Positions 50,801-53,800 of a stretch of 64,000 bases of DNA are shown one piece after another. Both the position numbers and the translations under genes were made by a program. The stretch covers positions 2,795,001 to 2,859,000 of the forward strand of contig NW_027288510.1 of assembly GCF_037038585.1 (NCBI RefSeq). Direction: 5' to 3'. This DNA comes from Patagioenas fasciata. Lineage: Eukaryota > Chordata > Aves > Columbiformes > Columbidae. The notes beneath the pieces were generated by a model. It did no database searches. It was not told the origin of the DNA and saw only the letters and a list, made by a program, of their open reading frames with translations. Each line of letters begins with the position of its first letter. Within the stretch, counting starts at the first letter, position 1.

Positions 50801-53800
50801 CGCAACTTGAGACCATTTCCTCTGCTCCTGGCGCTTGTTCCTGGGGAGCAGAGCCCGACCCCCCCTGGCTCCAAGCTCCTTTCAGGCAGTTCAGAGATCA
50901 GAAGGTCTCCCCTCAGCTCCTGTTCTCCAGCTGAACCCCCCAGGCCCCTCAGCTGCTCCTCATACAGCTGCAGCTGGGGGACATCTCAGCTCCTTGAGGG
51001 GCCGCTGTAGCTACACACAGCACAGCATTGAGCTGGGCTGAGAAATCATTTTTATTTTGCAGCAGTTGCTCTCCCAGTAGATGAGCTTTGCACCTCTGCC
51101 TCCCTACAGGTATGCTTGAGAAACCTCTGGAGAAAAAGGCTGGTAGGAATTATGGCCCTCCAGGTACCAAGAAGCTCGTGTACTTCATTGATGATCTCAA
51201 CATGCCCGAGGTGGACGCTTACGGGACAGTGCAGCCCCATACGCTGATCCGGCAGCACCTGGACTACGGCCACTGGTAGGAGCCTGCTTGGGCTTGGTTG
51301 TCGGAGACCTTTTTGTTCAGCTCCAGTGCTGGGGAGTGGGTTTGAGAGAATCTCAAAGCGTGGGTCCCTCTTCCCATTGCATACTGCTGGGCTAGAGCTG
51401 GTTGGGAGGCTCTGGGTGAACTGAGAGTTGAGCACCCTCAGGGCTTCCCCTGTCCCCAGCAAACAAATTCACTTAGAATCACAAAACGTCCTGAGCTGGA
51501 AGGGACCCGCAAGGATCATCGAGTCCAGCTCCTGTCCCTGCACAGGACAACCCCACAGTTCACACCGTGTGTCCGAGGACGTTGTCCATCGCTTCTTTAA
51601 TACCGCTTGATTGCTTACTCATAGCTGGGTTGAGAGGAGCTTTGCTCTGCTCTTGCTGTGGCTTGTGACTGTGGTCCCAGTGCAAAGCCTGCGAGGGGAG
51701 CGCGATGCTCGGCCTTGCTGCCCCGCGACGCTGAGAGCAGAGGCGGCTGTGGATTTGGCCTCAGCTGGGGTGAACCCCCCTGCTGTGAGCACCTAACGTT
51801 GTCTTCTGTCAGGCAGCAGCAAACAACCATTATCTAGGCAGAGGTGATTTGAAGGAAAAGCAGTGACTGTTTTGGAAGGAGATTGGTGTGTTTTACACTT
51901 TAGCCAGCAGCTCTGTGTGGGACATGAATATTTGCATCTCTCCACAGGGAATACAGGGCAGGGACGCATTGCAATTTCCACTCTCCTCAGCTGTGTGCAT
52001 GCCTGAGCTCTGCCAAAAGCTTCCGAGGAACAGAGACAGTGGAGCGGAGGCAGAAATCTTGGGCTGTGGGTGTCAGGGAAGTCAGGCAGATAGAGGGTGA
52101 GGGAGCTGCGAGGGAGCGTTGGAGGCACAAGGGGCTGCAGCGAGGAGTAGGGGGATGCAGTGAGGCGCAGAGGGATGCAACGAGGTGTGGGGGATGGAGT
52201 GAGGCATGGGGGATGCAGCGAGGTGCGGTGGGATGCAGCAATGTACAGGGGATGCAGCGAGGTGCGGTGGGATGCAGCAACGTACAGGGGATGCAGCGAG
52301 GTGCGGTGGGATGCAGCAACGTACAGGGGATGCAGCGAGGTGCGGTGGGATGCAGCAACGTACAGGGGATGCAGCGAGGTGCGGGCGGATGCAGCAACGT
52401 ACAGGGGATGCAGCGAGGTGCGGTGGGATGCAGCAACGTACAGGGGATGCAGCGAGGTGCGGTGGGATGCAGCAACGTACAGGGGATGCAGCGAGGTGCG
52501 GTGGGATGCAGCAACGTACAGGGGATGCAGCGAGGTGCGGTGGGATGCAGCAACGTACAGGGGATGCAGCGAGGTGCGGGCGGATGCAGCAACGTACAGG
52601 GGATGCAGCGAGGTGCGGGCGGATGCAGCAACGTACAGGGGATGCAGCGAGGTGCGGGCGGATGCAGCAACGTACAGGGGATGCAGCGAGGTGCGGGGGG
52701 ATGCAGCAACGTACAGGGGATGCAGCGAGGTGCGGGGGGATGCAGCAACGTACAGGGGATGCAGCGAGGTGCGGGGGGATGCAGCAACGTACAGGGGATG
52801 CAGCGAGGTGCGGTGGGATGCAGCAACGTACAGGGGATGCAGCGAGGTGCGGGCGGATGCAGCAACGTACAGGGGATGCAGCGAGGTGCGGGGGGATGCA
52901 GCAACGTACAGGGGATGCAGCGAGGTGCGGGCGGATGCAGCAACGTGCAGGGGATGCAGCGAGGTGCGGGCGGATGCAGCATGCCATGGGTCCCCTCCCA
53001 GACACATCGAGGCCTTCTGCCCATGTGCTCAGCAGTGCCCACTGGGCACTGTATTGCATGCAGGAAGTTATCATCTCACCAATATAATAGGCTCAGGTAG
53101 GATCTCTCAGCACAGCATATTTTATTAACGATTTTGCAAGGTCGGGTGTTCCACCTAAAGGTAGGCACACAAAACAGGGCAAAAAGCCACTGCTTATATC
53201 CACCCCTAATCCCAACTGCAAATTCCCTCCCCAGTTCCCCGTTGGTTGGGTACGGCAGGGTTTACAGACTACCTGACACTTCCTAGCTGCCAAGGCTCAG
53301 TTTACCTGTCTCACGACTCCATTCTAATAACCCTTCCCATTATTTCTTTATTTTCATTGAAGGTGTGTTTTCTTGACTGTCTGAATTTTAACCACTGGAA
53401 TGGTTTTCAATTCCTCCACACCCGCTCTGGGCAGCCTGGGCCAGGCTCTGGCACCTCCCAGCAAACAAGTTTCTGCTCATGTTCAGATGGAGCCTCCTGT
53501 GTTTCAGTCTGTGCCCGTTGCCCCTCACCCTGGTGCTGGGCACCACTGAACAGAGTCTGGTCCATCCTCTGACACCCACCCTGAGATATTGATCCATTGA
53601 TCAGATCCCTCTCAGCTTCTCTTCTCCAGCTCAACAGCCCCAGCTCTCTCAGTTTCTTGTCACAAGAAAGGTGCTCCAGATCCCTTAGCATCTCTGTAGC
53701 CACCGCTGGACTCTCTCCAGTAATTCCTTGTCCTTCTTAAACCAGGGAGCCCAGGACTCCCTGTCCTCCCCCGGCAGCAGCAGCCTGCTGACCCTTGTCA

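Noticed and set aside
52212..52991. Regularly spaced repeats resembling a CRISPR array
   Set aside because: The whole unit repeats, there are no unique spacers, and the context is a bird intron.
51793..53128. Long open frames of about 290-404 codons on both strands
   Set aside because: They follow the 39-bp stop-free minisatellite in many frames at once and have no family resemblance, so they are repeat artefacts.
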